64,000 bases of DNA from Psychrobacter sp. WY6 (GCF_018448495.1 NZ_CP049902.1:2914001-2978000); one strand, 5' to 3'. Positions 9,470 to 19,117 are shown, counted from the stretch's first letter. Numbers and translations are program-made. The notes: generated from the sequence alone by a model not told the origin.

Positions 9470-11062
9470 ATGGAAGATTCCATCCAGTCTAAGCTTATAT
9501 ATACAAACTTGCAGTTAGATAATGCATCTGAAATGATTAATAAAGGGCAGTTTGAACAAAGCTATAAGTTATGCTTATATTTAAAGGAGCTTCTAGAAAA
9601 AGTCCATGATCTCAGTGACCCTAGTTTTTCCTACGCATTTTTTAGACTTGCTGGACTATTTGTTGATTTAGGTAATAGGGATTCCAACCTAGAGTCTTCT
9701 CAAATCGGATTGGAAATAATGGAGTCTAATAGCTTTGAACACTGTTTAACTCGTGATAGTTATTACTACTGCTTAGCAAACGCTAAAGGTAATTTGACTC
9801 AAAGTGATTCCAATAACTACTGTAAAACTGATGTCAGTAAGATAGAAAGATTTTCAGAAGTAGGGTCATTACTTCTCAAAGCAACTATGATTCGTAGAAA
9901 AAATAAAGATGTTTTGTCGCCACAGGTTATGGTTAATATGGGAATAAATCTATATCTGCAGTATAGATTTTCAGAAGCATTAAGTTTGTTTGACAAGGTC
10001 AATTGTATGGGATTAGACATTCCAGAATCTTGGGTAAATCGCAGTGAATGTTTAGCACTATTAAATCAGATTACAGAAGTATTCTCGATCCAACAATATA
10101 AAGAGGTAGCTCAAGGCTATTATCATGCTAGTGTTTCGAGTGAATTTCCTTATGACTGGCAAAATAACTTTTTCAATAAGGCTAAACACACGAAAAAAGA
10201 GATCGAAGATTATTGTTTGGATTTGGGTATAGATATAGAAGATGACAAACATTTAGACGAACAGGAATATCAATCTTTGTCAGAATATCGTAGATGGTGT
10301 TTAGATAATTTTTTAAGCCTTAGTGAACATGGTTTATATTGTAAGTGTCATGGAAGTGCGCGTGATAACTTGAATATCCCAGTGCCCACTAGAGCAGTTG
10401 CTGGAGATTTTATATTACCGATGGAGAAGGTACTAAATAGGCTTAAATCCGAATTTGGTCTTGCCAGATTAATGTTGTATGAACATCAATCTGATAAGAA
10501 AGATAACGATATTGACGATGATGCTTGCTATGCGGAGCTATATGACAACGAGCTGCTAGGAACAAACATCGAAAAGCTTCGTACTGCTTTTCGAATTTGC
10601 TTTGGTATACTAGATAAGATAGGTAATGCCATTGCTTTGTTGTTTGATTTACAACTTAAAACCAATAAAGGTAAAGTCAGGCCCTCATACTTTCATACCT
10701 TTTGGGAACTTGAAAACGAAGACAGACGTCAAAAGTTCGAAGCTTATGATAATGAAGGTTTGATTGGTTTATATAGCATAGCTTGTGATTTAAATCACAA
10801 GCTAGAAGGTGAGCTTAGTTTTTACAAGCAGTGGCGAAATGCCTTGGAGCATAGTTTTGTATTTGTTTATGAGAATGAAAAACCTGAAGATATTGAAACC
10901 TCATTAGCCTATTATGAAGAACCAGTTTTTATTTCAGAGTCCGAATTTGTTGAGAGCGCCGAGCATGTCCTGCAATTGACACGTTCAGCCATTTTTTCCT
11001 TCGTCTTTGCAGTTAGGATCAAAGCCGAGAGGGAAGCTCTTAACAATATCCCTGATTTTTAA
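9470..11062 (+). CDS. TPR-like + LA2681-type HEPN domain protein in the rtc operon
   Basis: A 530-residue protein. Residues ~1-230 look like TPR-type helical repeats ('NASEMINKGQFEQSYKLCLY', 'YLQYRFSEALSLFDKV'). Residues ~270-515 resemble the LA2681-like HEPN domain: 'YRRWCLDNFLSLSEHGLYC', 'LKSEFGLARLMLYEH', 'KLRTAFRICFGILDKIGNAI' and 'KQWRNALEHSFVFV'. The last contains the HEPN R-x4-H motif (R456...H461) with Asn after the Arg, as in active HEPN ribonucleases. The gene lies between rtcB and rtcA on the same strand. The family call is from memory of its conserved blocks; RNase activity is inferred. Confidence 0.78.
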   Translation: MEDSIQSKLIYTNLQLDNASEMINKGQFEQSYKLCLYLKELLEKVHDLSDPSFSYAFFRLAGLFVDLGNRDSNLESSQIGLEIMESNSFEHCLTRDSYYYCLANAKGNLTQSDSNNYCKTDVSKIERFSEVGSLLLKATMIRRKNKDVLSPQVMVNMGINLYLQYRFSEALSLFDKVNCMGLDIPESWVNRSECLALLNQITEVFSIQQYKEVAQGYYHASVSSEFPYDWQNNFFNKAKHTKKEIEDYCLDLGIDIEDDKHLDEQEYQSLSEYRRWCLDNFLSLSEHGLYCKCHGSARDNLNIPVPTRAVAGDFILPMEKVLNRLKSEFGLARLMLYEHQSDKKDNDIDDDACYAELYDNELLGTNIEKLRTAFRICFGILDKIGNAIALLFDLQLKTNKGKVRPSYFHTFWELENEDRRQKFEAYDNEGLIGLYSIACDLNHKLEGELSFYKQWRNALEHSFVFVYENEKPEDIETSLAYYEEPVFISESEFVESAEHVLQLTRSAIFSFVFAVRIKAEREALNNIPDF

Positions 11063-11126
11063 TTCAAAATAAGTTTCTTGAACAAAAAAAATATACTTAG
11101 AAAATGAAGAATAAGAGAGTACCAAA

Positions 11127-11162
11127 ATGAAGCTCGCAGAGGCCCTACTCATTTGCCAATAA
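11127..11162 (+). pseudogene. 11-codon ORF resembling the start of a DIP1984/septicolysin-family gene
   Basis: MKLAEALLICQ followed by a stop. The first seven residues match the usual opening of DIP1984-family proteins (MKLAEAL). It lies in the 113-bp gap between the HEPN gene and rtcA. It may be a deletion remnant; it is too short for certainty. Confidence 0.25.
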
Positions 11163-11175
11163 AGATAAAATACTC

Positions 11176-12278
11176 ATGACTAAAACAAAGCCCAAAACCC
11201 TAAAAATCGACGGCAGTACAGGCGAAGGTGGCGGGCAAATCATTCGCACTGCCCTATCATTATCGATGCTCACAGGCACACCAATCGAGATCACCAATAT
11301 TCGTGCTGGAAGAGCTAAATCTGGATTGATGCGTCAGCACTTGATGTGCGTACAAGCCTCGCAGCAAATATCAGACGCTACCGTGGCAGGTGCAGCGTTG
11401 GGTAGCTCATCGTTTCGCTTTGCACCTAATGCGATTCAATCTGGTGATTACCATTTTGATATTGGTTCAGCTGGCAGTACAAGTCTCGTGCTACAAACGC
11501 TACTCCCTGCCCTACTTTTTGCCAATACCAACACACAAACGGTATCAACCGTAACAATAAAAGGCGGCACGCACAATCCACTCGCGCCAACCACGGACTT
11601 CCTACAGCAAGCGTTCGTCCCTGCATTAGCGAAATTGGGTATGCACGTGGGTATCGAATGCGTGCAAGCAGGGTTTGCGCCTATTGGTGGCGGCATGATT
11701 AAAGCGACGATAACGCCATTTATGCGCCGTGCGAATACGCCACCCTTACAGCTAACCAAGCGTGGAGAGCTTATCGGCATAGAGCTGGCTGCGAATACAT
11801 TAAATTTAGAATACGATATTTGCAAACGTGAGCTTGCCAGTGCTCAAGCATCATTGGTTGAAGCAGGTATTGATAAGACACTAATTACGACTAAAAGTTT
11901 TAAATTACAAGGTATCGGTGAAGGCAATAGCTGCTATGCACAGTCACTCATGAGGTTTCTGACACCCGAAATCATAAAGAACATCATGCCGAGGTGTTCA
12001 CTTTACTAGGAGAAAAACGCAGCTCGGCGGAAAAGATAGGTTGTCGTTTATCAGGCTTAGTCAAACGTTATGTATTTAACACCGACTCACTGGTCGATGA
12101 ATACTTAACCGACCAATTACTCTTACCGTTGGCGTTGGCAGGCGGTGGCGAGTTTACCGCGCGTGTCGTTAGTAAGCACGCTGAAACCCAAGCATGGCTC
12201 ATTCAGCAATTTTTGCCCGTTGAGATTCAGCTTACAGTGATCGATGAGCAGAAAACTTTGGTACAAGTTGTCTGTTAA
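11176..12278 (+). CDS. rtcA: RNA 3'-terminal phosphate cyclase RtcA (one frameshift)
   Basis: RtcA converts RNA 3'-phosphate ends to 2',3'-cyclic phosphates with ATP, generating substrates for RtcB. Family motifs are 'DGSTGEGGGQIIRTALSLS', 'IRAGRAKSGLMRQHL', 'DIGSAGSTSLVLQT', 'AGFAPIGGGMI' and, after the break, 'GEKRSSAEKIG' and 'LPLALAGGGEFTARVVSKH', whose final His aligns with the AMP-accepting histidine of E. coli RtcA. The frame breaks at ~11950, where adding one base joins 'GEGNSCYAQ' to 'THEVSDTRNHKEHHAEVFTL'. It is the last gene of the rtc operon. Confidence 0.92.
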
Positions 12279-12484
12279 AATCACGCCACTAGCAACATCA
12301 ACAGTAGCACTCTGTTACCCAATTACTGCTATGCAGTGATATCATATGTGTATGATGTAGGCGATAAATCTGAGCGCTTTGTCAGTGTCTAACAATAATG
12401 GTCATAAGAGGGTGGTTTTTGCCCTACTCTCTCTTGAATCATTGTCACCTTTTTAATATTTATGTATTACTGTTGAGTGTAGCC

Positions 12485-14287
12485 ATGCCCCAATCTCGTA
12501 CCAATCTAAATCCTGAACCTAAAACCAACTCTCCGTATTTGGTCGGCTTATTGCTGCGTTATAGCACCTTTGGCGCTGCTATATTAATATTTTTAGCAGG
12601 TCTACTATTGCTAAATTGGTGGTTAATTATTCTCGGTGGGTTTGGGGTATGCTTGGGGATTTATGACGTCATACAATCAAAGCATGCTATTTTGAAAAAC
12701 TATCCCGTTGCCGGACATATTCGTTATGTACTTGAAGACTTTCGTCCTGAAATTCGTCAATATTTACTAGAAAATGACAAAGAGCAAGTACCGTTTTCAC
12801 GCCAGCAGCGGGCGCTAATTTACCAACGTGCTAAGAATGTTAGTGACACCAACGCCTTTGGTACGCTAGATAATTTATACACCAATGGTAAAGAATGGTT
12901 TTTACAATCAGCGATTAGCCAACCTCTAGAAAACAAAGATTTTCGTATTATGGTCGGCGGTGAGCGTTGTCAGCAGCCGCATGATATGTCGGTATTTAAT
13001 ATCTCGGCGATGAGCTTTGGCAGCTTATCGGCTAACGCGATTATGGCGCTCAATCAAGGCGCAAAAATGGGCGGCTTTACTCATGATACGGGTGAAGGAG
13101 CTATCAGCCCTTATCATCGCAAGTTCGGTGGTGATTTAATTTGGGAGCTAGGTACAGGGTATTTTGGTTGCCGTGATGATAGTGGCAATTTTGACCCGCA
13201 GTCTTTTGCCGAAAAAGCGGTTGATCCACAAGTAAAAATGATTGAAATTAAATTATCCCAAGGGGCAAAACCTGGTAAAGGTGGCGTGCTACCCGCGGAG
13301 AAAATCACCCAAGAAATCGCTGATACCCGTCAAGTACCGACAGGTCAAGATTGTGTGTCGCCCTCGTCGCATACAGCCTTTAGCACCCCGCGAGAATTGG
13401 TGGCTTTTTGGCAACAACTGCGTGAGTTGTCAGGCGGCAAACCTGTGGGCTTCAAACTTTGTGTTGGTCAGCCTTGGCAGTTTATGGCGATTGTGAAAGC
13501 CATGATTGAAACCGATAACTACCCTGATTTCATCGTCATCGATGGCGCAGAAGGCGGTACTGGTGCGGCTCCTGTCGAATTCATGGACAATGTCGGCATG
13601 CCAATGGTTGAAGGATTTTTATTAATACACAATACTTTGGTCGGCGCAGGCATTCGCGATAAAATCAAACTTGGCGTGAGCGGTAAAATCGTCTCTGGTT
13701 TCGATATTGCCCGTATGATTGCCTTGGGCGCAGACTGGTGTAATTCAGCGCGCGGCTTTATGTTTGCTGTTGGCTGTATTCAATCACGTTCGTGCCATAC
13801 CAACACTTGCCCGACTGGCGTTGCCACCCAAGACCCGTATCGTCAAAAGGCGCTGGATGTACCAAGCAAAGCTGAGCGTGTCGCAAGCTTCCATAAAAAC
13901 ACCCTGAAATCCCTAGCCAGTATCGTCGGTGCGGTCGGCTTACAACACCCAAGCCAATTACAACCGTATCATATCGCGCGCCGCCTCGATGATGGGCAGA
14001 TAAAACTATTATCGAAGTTCTTTTATTTTACAGATAAGGGAGCGCTACTCAATAATAGCGCCCGCGCAGATGTGTTTAATCAGATGTGGGTCATGGCGAA
14101 CCCAGATAGCTTTTTAGCCAATGATGATGCCCTCATTGCTTATAATAAAGACTCACGGGATAAAGGTAGAGAAACCACCACATCGGTGGAACAGAGCCTT
14201 GGTAACTTTGCGAGTATCACTGGCGGTGGGCAGTTAATCGGCAACGTCAACAATACTTTTCGCGAATTTCCGCCTAGCAGCGATTAA
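12485..14287 (+). CDS. FMN-binding glutamate synthase family protein
   Basis: A ~600-residue stand-alone version of the GOGAT FMN/[3Fe-4S] domain with two N-terminal membrane segments ('YSTFGAAILIFLAGLLLLNW' and 'WLIILGGFGVCLGIYDV'). The barrel shows 'NISAMSFGSLSANAI', 'HDTGEGAISPYH', 'LSQGAKPGKGGVLPA' and 'IDGAEGGTGAAP'; the cluster cysteines are in 'SCHTNTCPTGVATQDP'. It lacks the glutaminase domain, so its physiological reaction is unclear. The frame is open from 12398, but the ATG at 12485 matches the usual N-terminal length better. Confidence 0.88.
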   Translation: MPQSRTNLNPEPKTNSPYLVGLLLRYSTFGAAILIFLAGLLLLNWWLIILGGFGVCLGIYDVIQSKHAILKNYPVAGHIRYVLEDFRPEIRQYLLENDKEQVPFSRQQRALIYQRAKNVSDTNAFGTLDNLYTNGKEWFLQSAISQPLENKDFRIMVGGERCQQPHDMSVFNISAMSFGSLSANAIMALNQGAKMGGFTHDTGEGAISPYHRKFGGDLIWELGTGYFGCRDDSGNFDPQSFAEKAVDPQVKMIEIKLSQGAKPGKGGVLPAEKITQEIADTRQVPTGQDCVSPSSHTAFSTPRELVAFWQQLRELSGGKPVGFKLCVGQPWQFMAIVKAMIETDNYPDFIVIDGAEGGTGAAPVEFMDNVGMPMVEGFLLIHNTLVGAGIRDKIKLGVSGKIVSGFDIARMIALGADWCNSARGFMFAVGCIQSRSCHTNTCPTGVATQDPYRQKALDVPSKAERVASFHKNTLKSLASIVGAVGLQHPSQLQPYHIARRLDDGQIKLLSKFFYFTDKGALLNNSARADVFNQMWVMANPDSFLANDDALIAYNKDSRDKGRETTTSVEQSLGNFASITGGGQLIGNVNNTFREFPPSSD

Positions 14288-14356
14288 GAAATAGCGATCA
14301 AAAATCCGTGAGCCCTGACTATTTATATCTCACTCCATACTATAAAAGATATATCA

Positions 14357-15176
14357 TTGATGCCAAATTTCGCTCTTCCCTTACCTTTAGGAGCAGTCGC
14401 CCTACTGTTGCTAAGTGTCAGTGCTTGCCAACCGATAAGCACTGATGCTGCTGACAGCGAGATACAAAAATGGTCGTGTCAGACTCAAGATGCACCATTT
14501 TCTTATAGTGTTTGTAGCATTGATGCTGAAGCTTTGACGGATGGGCCGCTACTCATTAAAATTATTTTGGCAGCAGCCTGATAGTACGAAATCGTTACTC
14601 ACCTTTGAGACGTTATTAGCCACATTGCCCTCAAATCAAGCGCTGAGCTTTGCTATGAATGCAGGTATGTACAATGAGAACTATGCACCGATTGGCTATA
14701 CCATCATTGATGGTGAAGAGATCAAATCGCTAAATCTCAAAGAAGGCGGTGGCAATTTCCATTTATTGCCCAATGGTGTGCTGTGGTGGGATAAAGTTGG
14801 AAACGTACATATCACAGAAAGCAACGCCTTAAACGAGCAGCTTAACAGCGGCGAAGCGAAGCCTTGGTATGCCACCCAATCAGGTCCTATGTTGGTTATC
14901 AATAACGAGATACATCCACAGTTTAATCCTGATAGCACCTCACTCAAGATTCGTAATGGCGCAGGTGTTTGCGATGACGGCCACATAAAATTTGTCAATA
15001 GCGATGAGCCAGTGACATTTTATCAATTTGCATCGTTGTTTAAGAATGACTTAAACTGTCCGAATGCTCTGTTTTTAGATGGCGGGATTGCTTCGGCATT
15101 ATATGCGCCCAGCATTGATAAGCATGATAAAAAAGAGATGGGTGTGATGGTTGGATTGGTTGAAAATAAAGATTAG
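14357..15176 (+). CDS. Phosphodiester glycosidase (DUF2233/NAGPA) family lipoprotein (one frameshift)
   Basis: A ~273-residue exported protein. The N-terminus has a signal sequence ending in the lipobox VSAC (near residue 24), so it is probably lipid-anchored. The rest matches the NAGPA-like family: 'SFAMNAGMYNENYAPIGYTI', 'GGGNFHLLPNGVLWW', 'TQSGPMLVINNEIHP' and 'NALFLDGGIASALYAP'. The frame shifts by one base at ~14550. It converges with hmp across a bidirectional terminator. Its substrate in bacteria is not known. Confidence 0.8.
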
Positions 15177-15229
15177 GCGATGTATCCATTTTTCAAATAG
15201 TGATAAAAATAAGATAAATTGCACTGAAT

Positions 15230-15273
15230 AAAAAGCACTTGAGACGACTTTGTCATCCAAGTGCTTTTTTTAT
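15230..15273. terminator. Bidirectional Rho-independent terminator
   Basis: An AAAAAGCACTTG stem with CAAGTGCTTTTTTT around a ~16-base loop, with A and T tracts on the two sides. It lies between the convergent phosphodiester glycosidase and hmp genes and serves both strands. Confidence 0.85.
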
Positions 15274-15308
15274 TAATAGCAACAGTTAATGGCTAACAGT
15301 AGCTAAAA

Positions 15309-16505
15309 TTAACCGCCCAAACTCATCTTGGGACCAAACGGTTCATAATGAACGCTATCAACACCGTGATCTAGCGTCACTAGCCCATCGATCATGCTTT
15401 CCATAAATGGCATCGAGCCACAGACATAAATATCAGCAGGCTTAGGTAATTGAGCAAGCCACGCCTCATCTAATAGTTGTCCAGACTCAAAATAGAAAAT
15501 ATGCTTTTCTACAGTCTCAGCATTTTCTAACAGCGTCTCCACTTCAGTATTGAAAGCGTGATGCGCATCATTTTGGCAAGCATAAACCCAGATAATAGGT
15601 CGTTTTGGATTGGCTAATACTTGTGCCTCCAACATAGACAGCACAGGGGTTACACCAACACCAGCACTTATCAATACTAGCGGAATCTCATTTTGCTGTA
15701 CCAAGTCTTGATTGAGCGCAAAGTCACCTGCTGGTGCCGATAATAAAACCGTGTCACCCACCTCTAATTGGTCGTGCATATAGTTAGAGACCAAACCATG
15801 ATGCTCATTGCGGTTATCGCGTCTGACCGCAAACTGAATGCCTGCATCGGTACTAGCAGAGTACAAAGAGTAATGACGCAGGGCAACATGGTCACTGTCT
15901 TTTGGATCTGTTTTCACCGTGATGTACTGACCTGCTGTTAAAGTCAATTTGCTCAGGTCGATCTGTTGATGACTTTCTGCATTATCCTTGGCTGGTACAA
16001 CTGTAAAAGCCGCAATATCCGTAGCAGCTGCTACCTTTTTAGTCACTACAAAAGGCGCAAAACCCTGCCACATCGCCTCCTCATACATGCCATGTTCAAT
16101 CTGAATAAATACTGAGGCAATCTCATCATAAGCTTCAGTCCAAGCATTGATGATATCGTCATTGGCAGCCTCGCCCAGCACTTCCTTGATTGCGCCGATT
16201 AAATGCTTACCAACGATAGGATAATGTTCAGGCAAAATTTGTAACGCGCGATGCTTGTGGCTGATTTGCGTGACTTGTGGCAATAACGTCGCCAATTTAT
16301 CCAAGTGCTTAGCAGCGGCTAACACGGTCGTCGCCAGAGCCGTCTGTTGACGACCCAATTTTTGATTGGTTTCGTTAAAGATGTCCAACAGCTCGGGATG
16401 CTCTTCAAACATATTTTTATAAAACACCGTGGTGATTGCCGTTCCATGCTCTTCAAGGACGGGAACAGTTGCGGTGACGATTTCTAAAGTCTTTGATGAA
16501 GCCAT
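15309..16505 (-). CDS. hmp: Flavohemoprotein / nitric oxide dioxygenase
   Basis: A 398-residue Hmp that oxidises NO to nitrate using O2 and NAD(P)H. The globin domain (~1-135) has proximal His85 in 'SHKHRALQI' and Tyr/Gln distal signatures in 'TVFYKNMFEEHPEL' and 'GRQQTALA'. The FAD/NAD reductase follows with 'RHYSLYSAS', 'VGDTVLLSAPAGDF', 'LISAGVGVTPVLSML' and the C-terminal 'VHYEPFGPKM'. The ATG at 16505 gives the normal family length; an open extension to 16625 contains a dispersed repeat and is not coding. An NsrR-like operator lies upstream. Confidence 0.94.
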   Translation of the reverse strand: MASSKTLEIVTATVPVLEEHGTAITTVFYKNMFEEHPELLDIFNETNQKLGRQQTALATTVLAAAKHLDKLATLLPQVTQISHKHRALQILPEHYPIVGKHLIGAIKEVLGEAANDDIINAWTEAYDEIASVFIQIEHGMYEEAMWQGFAPFVVTKKVAAATDIAAFTVVPAKDNAESHQQIDLSKLTLTAGQYITVKTDPKDSDHVALRHYSLYSASTDAGIQFAVRRDNRNEHHGLVSNYMHDQLEVGDTVLLSAPAGDFALNQDLVQQNEIPLVLISAGVGVTPVLSMLEAQVLANPKRPIIWVYACQNDAHHAFNTEVETLLENAETVEKHIFYFESGQLLDEAWLAQLPKPADIYVCGSMPFMESMIDGLVTLDHGVDSVHYEPFGPKMSLGG

Positions 16506-16523
16506 ACTGTCTCTCTTATTAAT

Positions 16524-16620
16524 ACCAATTCCAAAATATCTGAGGAGCACCGTCAAACTCGTGTAGTCTACTGAATGTAGTACTTGCACGCGCTTTTTTG
16601 CTACTAAAATGGTTGAAAAT
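16524..16620. repeat. Dispersed repeat, copy A (diverged)
   Basis: The stretch around 'GTCAAACTCGTGTAGTCTAC' and 'TGTAGTACTT' aligns, with substitutions, to the reverse complement of 33170-33265. It lies just upstream of hmp. The elements are short, non-coding and of unknown origin. Confidence 0.4.
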
Positions 16621-16759
16621 GGCATAAGTTCATTACATTGATTGGTTGATTAACATATGAAAATGAAGTGCTTAAATAAGCAACGACGACTGATTTTTAC
16701 AAACGATTATCAAATTCTTGTCATCAAATTTTTCGCCGAACCAGTCAAAACGCTTCTAT

Positions 16760-16782
16760 AAGATTCATTTAAAATGAATGTT
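16760..16782. promoter_or_regulatory. NsrR-like NO-responsive operator upstream of hmp
   Basis: The 23-bp palindrome AAGATTCATTT-A-AAATGAATGTT closely follows the E. coli NsrR consensus (AAGATGCATTT-N-AAATGCATCTT). It is 255 bp upstream of hmp. NsrR represses hmp in many proteobacteria until NO destroys its iron-sulfur cluster. The match is seen directly; regulation is inferred. Confidence 0.7.
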
Positions 16783-16839
16783 ATCATATTTTGCTACTTA
16801 TACCAATGCCGTATGACTGCAAAACTGATTATTTTTGAC

Positions 16840-16874
16840 TAAAAAGCAGCCGCTATGCTGTCATAACGGCTGCT
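16840..16874 (-). terminator. Rho-independent terminator after the MoxR/VWA genes
   Basis: A perfect 8-bp stem, AGCAGCCG/CGGCTGCT, around a 14-base loop, followed on the minus strand by a T tract. It ends transcription of the minus-strand VWA gene. Confidence 0.75.
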
Positions 16875-16941
16875 ATTATCAAAAAATATGTGGATTAACA
16901 GGTTTTATAAATTAGGGCGTATCTTTATCCAAACGTCAAAA

Positions 16942-18161
16942 CTAACGCGCTAGATAATTGGTCTCTTCTACCCCATGTAAGGTCATCGGATACATTTTAT
17001 TGTCGAATAGTTTCTTAATTTCAACGATGGTTTGGGTATATTGCCAGTATGTTGGATCTTCAGGGTTGAGCCAAGCGACTTTATCGAAATGCGCGAGCAC
17101 CCGCTTAAGCCAAACAGTACCCGCCTCATTGTTCATATATTCAACGCTGCCACCAACTGTCATCAGCTCATATGGCGACATTGACGCATCACCGACGAAG
17201 ATAACGCGATATTCGCGACCGTATTTATTGAGCAGCTCAAAGGTAGGCATCGGCGCACTATGGCGACGGTTATTGTCCTTCCAGACATAGTCATACAAAC
17301 AGTTATGAAAATAAAAAAACTCTAAGGTTTTAAATTCATTTCTAGCCGCTGAAAATAGCTTTTCTAAGGCTTCAACATGGACATCCATACTGCCGCCCAC
17401 ATCGAACAGCATCAATACTTTGACGCGATTACGACGCTCAGCTTGCATATGGATATCGAGCACGCCTTTTTTTGCCGTGCGTTTAATAGTCTCATGAATG
17501 TCTAGTCATCGGCGCTACCAGTACGGGCAAACTGGCGCAAGTTTCGTAGTGCCATTTGAATTTGACGGGTACCAAGCTGACTGTCATCATCAAGGTTGCG
17601 GTATTTACGCTGCTCCCAGACTTTAGCGGCGCTACGTTTACGCGATTCACCGCCAACGCGCACGCCTTCTGGATGGTCACCATAAGCCCCAAATGGCGAT
17701 GTACCGCCTGTACCAACCCACTTACTACCGCCTTGATGACGCTCTTTTTGCTCTTTGAGACGCTCTTCAAGCGCTTTCATCAGCTCCTCTAACGAGCCGT
17801 ATTTTTTCAGCAGTCGGCGCTGCTCTTCGGTTAGGTTTTTTGGATCAAGCTTTAAATCGAGCCATTCTTTAGGAATGTCCGTCAATTTAGCCAATAGCTC
17901 ATCCATATCTAGACTGTCGACGCCTTCAAAATAATCTGCCATTGCTCGATCGAATTTATCAAAATGGCGCTCGTCTTTGACCATACAAAGCCGAATCAGC
18001 CGGTACATATCCTCACGACTGGCAAAGGTAGACAGCTCTGGATTTTCAGGATGCGGCTGCATCATCAGCCCTTGATCTAATGCGGCATTTAGGTCAAGCA
18101 GCTCACGCGTACTGACTGGCACACCATAAGTACGTAAGGTATAGAACAATTTGATAAACAT
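16942..18161 (-). CDS. VWA domain-containing CoxE-like protein (one frameshift)
   Basis: A ~406-residue protein. The N-terminal part ('MFIKLFYTLRTYGVPVSTRE') and the charged middle are followed by a von Willebrand A domain ('RVKVLMLFDVGGSMDVHVEA', 'VIFVGDASMSPYEL'). The MIDAS motif reads D-x-G-G-S rather than D-x-S-x-S, so metal binding may be altered. One base is missing at ~17505; restoring it joins 'TGSADD' to 'LDIHETIKRTAKKG'. It lies downstream of a MoxR ATPase; such pairs act as chaperones for metal-centre or complex assembly. The client is unknown. Confidence 0.85.
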
Positions 18162-18212
18162 AAGAGTCGCATCGCTTATTGGCTGATATGGTGACGAGTG
18201 AAGCCATTTTAT

Positions 18213-18240
18213 TAGGGCGTGTCGTCATTTTGAAAATAGT
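18213..18240. repeat. Solo end of the AGGGCGTGTCC repeat family
   Basis: TAGGGCGTGTCGTCATTTTG matches the terminal inverted repeat of the MITE-like elements at 31519, 38821, 45803 and 56261, but no partner end is present. It lies between the VWA and MoxR genes and is probably a deletion remnant. Confidence 0.5.
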
Positions 18241-18247
18241 CTGTTGC

Positions 18248-19111
18248 TTAACGGCGCATTATATTAGCAAAGCGTTGCAACAAGCTCACATCGGCTTCAT
18301 TTTTAAGCAGCGCGCCATATAACGGTGGAATAGACTTCTCACCACGTAAGTTTTCTTCTAGCTCTGCTTGCGCCATATCATCAGCCAGTAGTAACGTTAA
18401 CCAATCGACCAATTCTGAGGTTGATGGCGGCTTTTTAAGCCCTTGGACATTACGCAGCTTATAAAAGATATCCAGCGCATCATTGACCAGCTTTTCTTGG
18501 ATATTAGGGAAATGCACGTCAATGATTTGACGCATAGTTTCTTCTTCTGGGAAGTCAATATAATGGAAGAAGCAACGACGCAAGAAAGCATCGGGCAACT
18601 CTTTTTCATTGTTTGAGGTGATAATAACCACAGGACGCTGTGCAGCAGTGATGGTCTCGCCTGTCTCATAGACATAAAAAGACATTTTATCAAGCTCATG
18701 TAGCAAGTCATTTGGGAACTCGATATCGGCTTTATCAATTTCATCAATCAGCAACACACTGCGCTCGTTACTGGTAAATGCCTCCCATAACTTACCGGGC
18801 TTGATATAGTTGCCAATCTCATACACCTTATCATCACCCAGTTGCGAGTCACGCAAGCGCGATACGGCATCGTACTCATACAACCCTTGCTCCGCTTTAG
18901 TGGTTGACTTGATGTGCCACGTAATCAGCGGCATCCCTAAGCTTTCAGCGACCTCCTCCGCCAATAATGTCTTACCGGTGCCCGGCTCGCCTTTAATCAA
19001 TAGTGGTTTTTGTAACGTCATCGCGGCGTTGACCGCCAACTGCAAATCGTCAGTGGCAATATAATTTTGCGTACCAGTAAAGCTTTTTTTCGTTTTATCA
19101 GTCGTGCTCAT
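18248..19111 (-). CDS. MoxR family AAA+ ATPase
   Basis: A 287-residue MoxR-type ATPase: Walker A GEPGTGKT (~40-47), Walker B 'SVLLIDEIDKADIEFPNDLL', sensor 1 'PVVIITSNNEKELPDAFLRR' and the lid region to 'LQRFANIMRR'. These ATPases work with VWA proteins to remodel or activate partner enzymes. The downstream CoxE-like VWA gene is the evident partner. The ATG at 19111 is preferred over a TTG six bases upstream. Confidence 0.92.
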   Translation of the reverse strand: MSTTDKTKKSFTGTQNYIATDDLQLAVNAAMTLQKPLLIKGEPGTGKTLLAEEVAESLGMPLITWHIKSTTKAEQGLYEYDAVSRLRDSQLGDDKVYEIGNYIKPGKLWEAFTSNERSVLLIDEIDKADIEFPNDLLHELDKMSFYVYETGETITAAQRPVVIITSNNEKELPDAFLRRCFFHYIDFPEEETMRQIIDVHFPNIQEKLVNDALDIFYKLRNVQGLKKPPSTSELVDWLTLLLADDMAQAELEENLRGEKSIPPLYGALLKNEADVSLLQRFANIMRR

Positions 19112-19117
19112 AATCAA

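Noticed and set aside
12398-12484. Earlier start for the glutamate synthase family protein
   Set aside because: The extra 29 residues are hydrophobic and unlike the family N-terminus; the ATG at 12485 gives the usual length.
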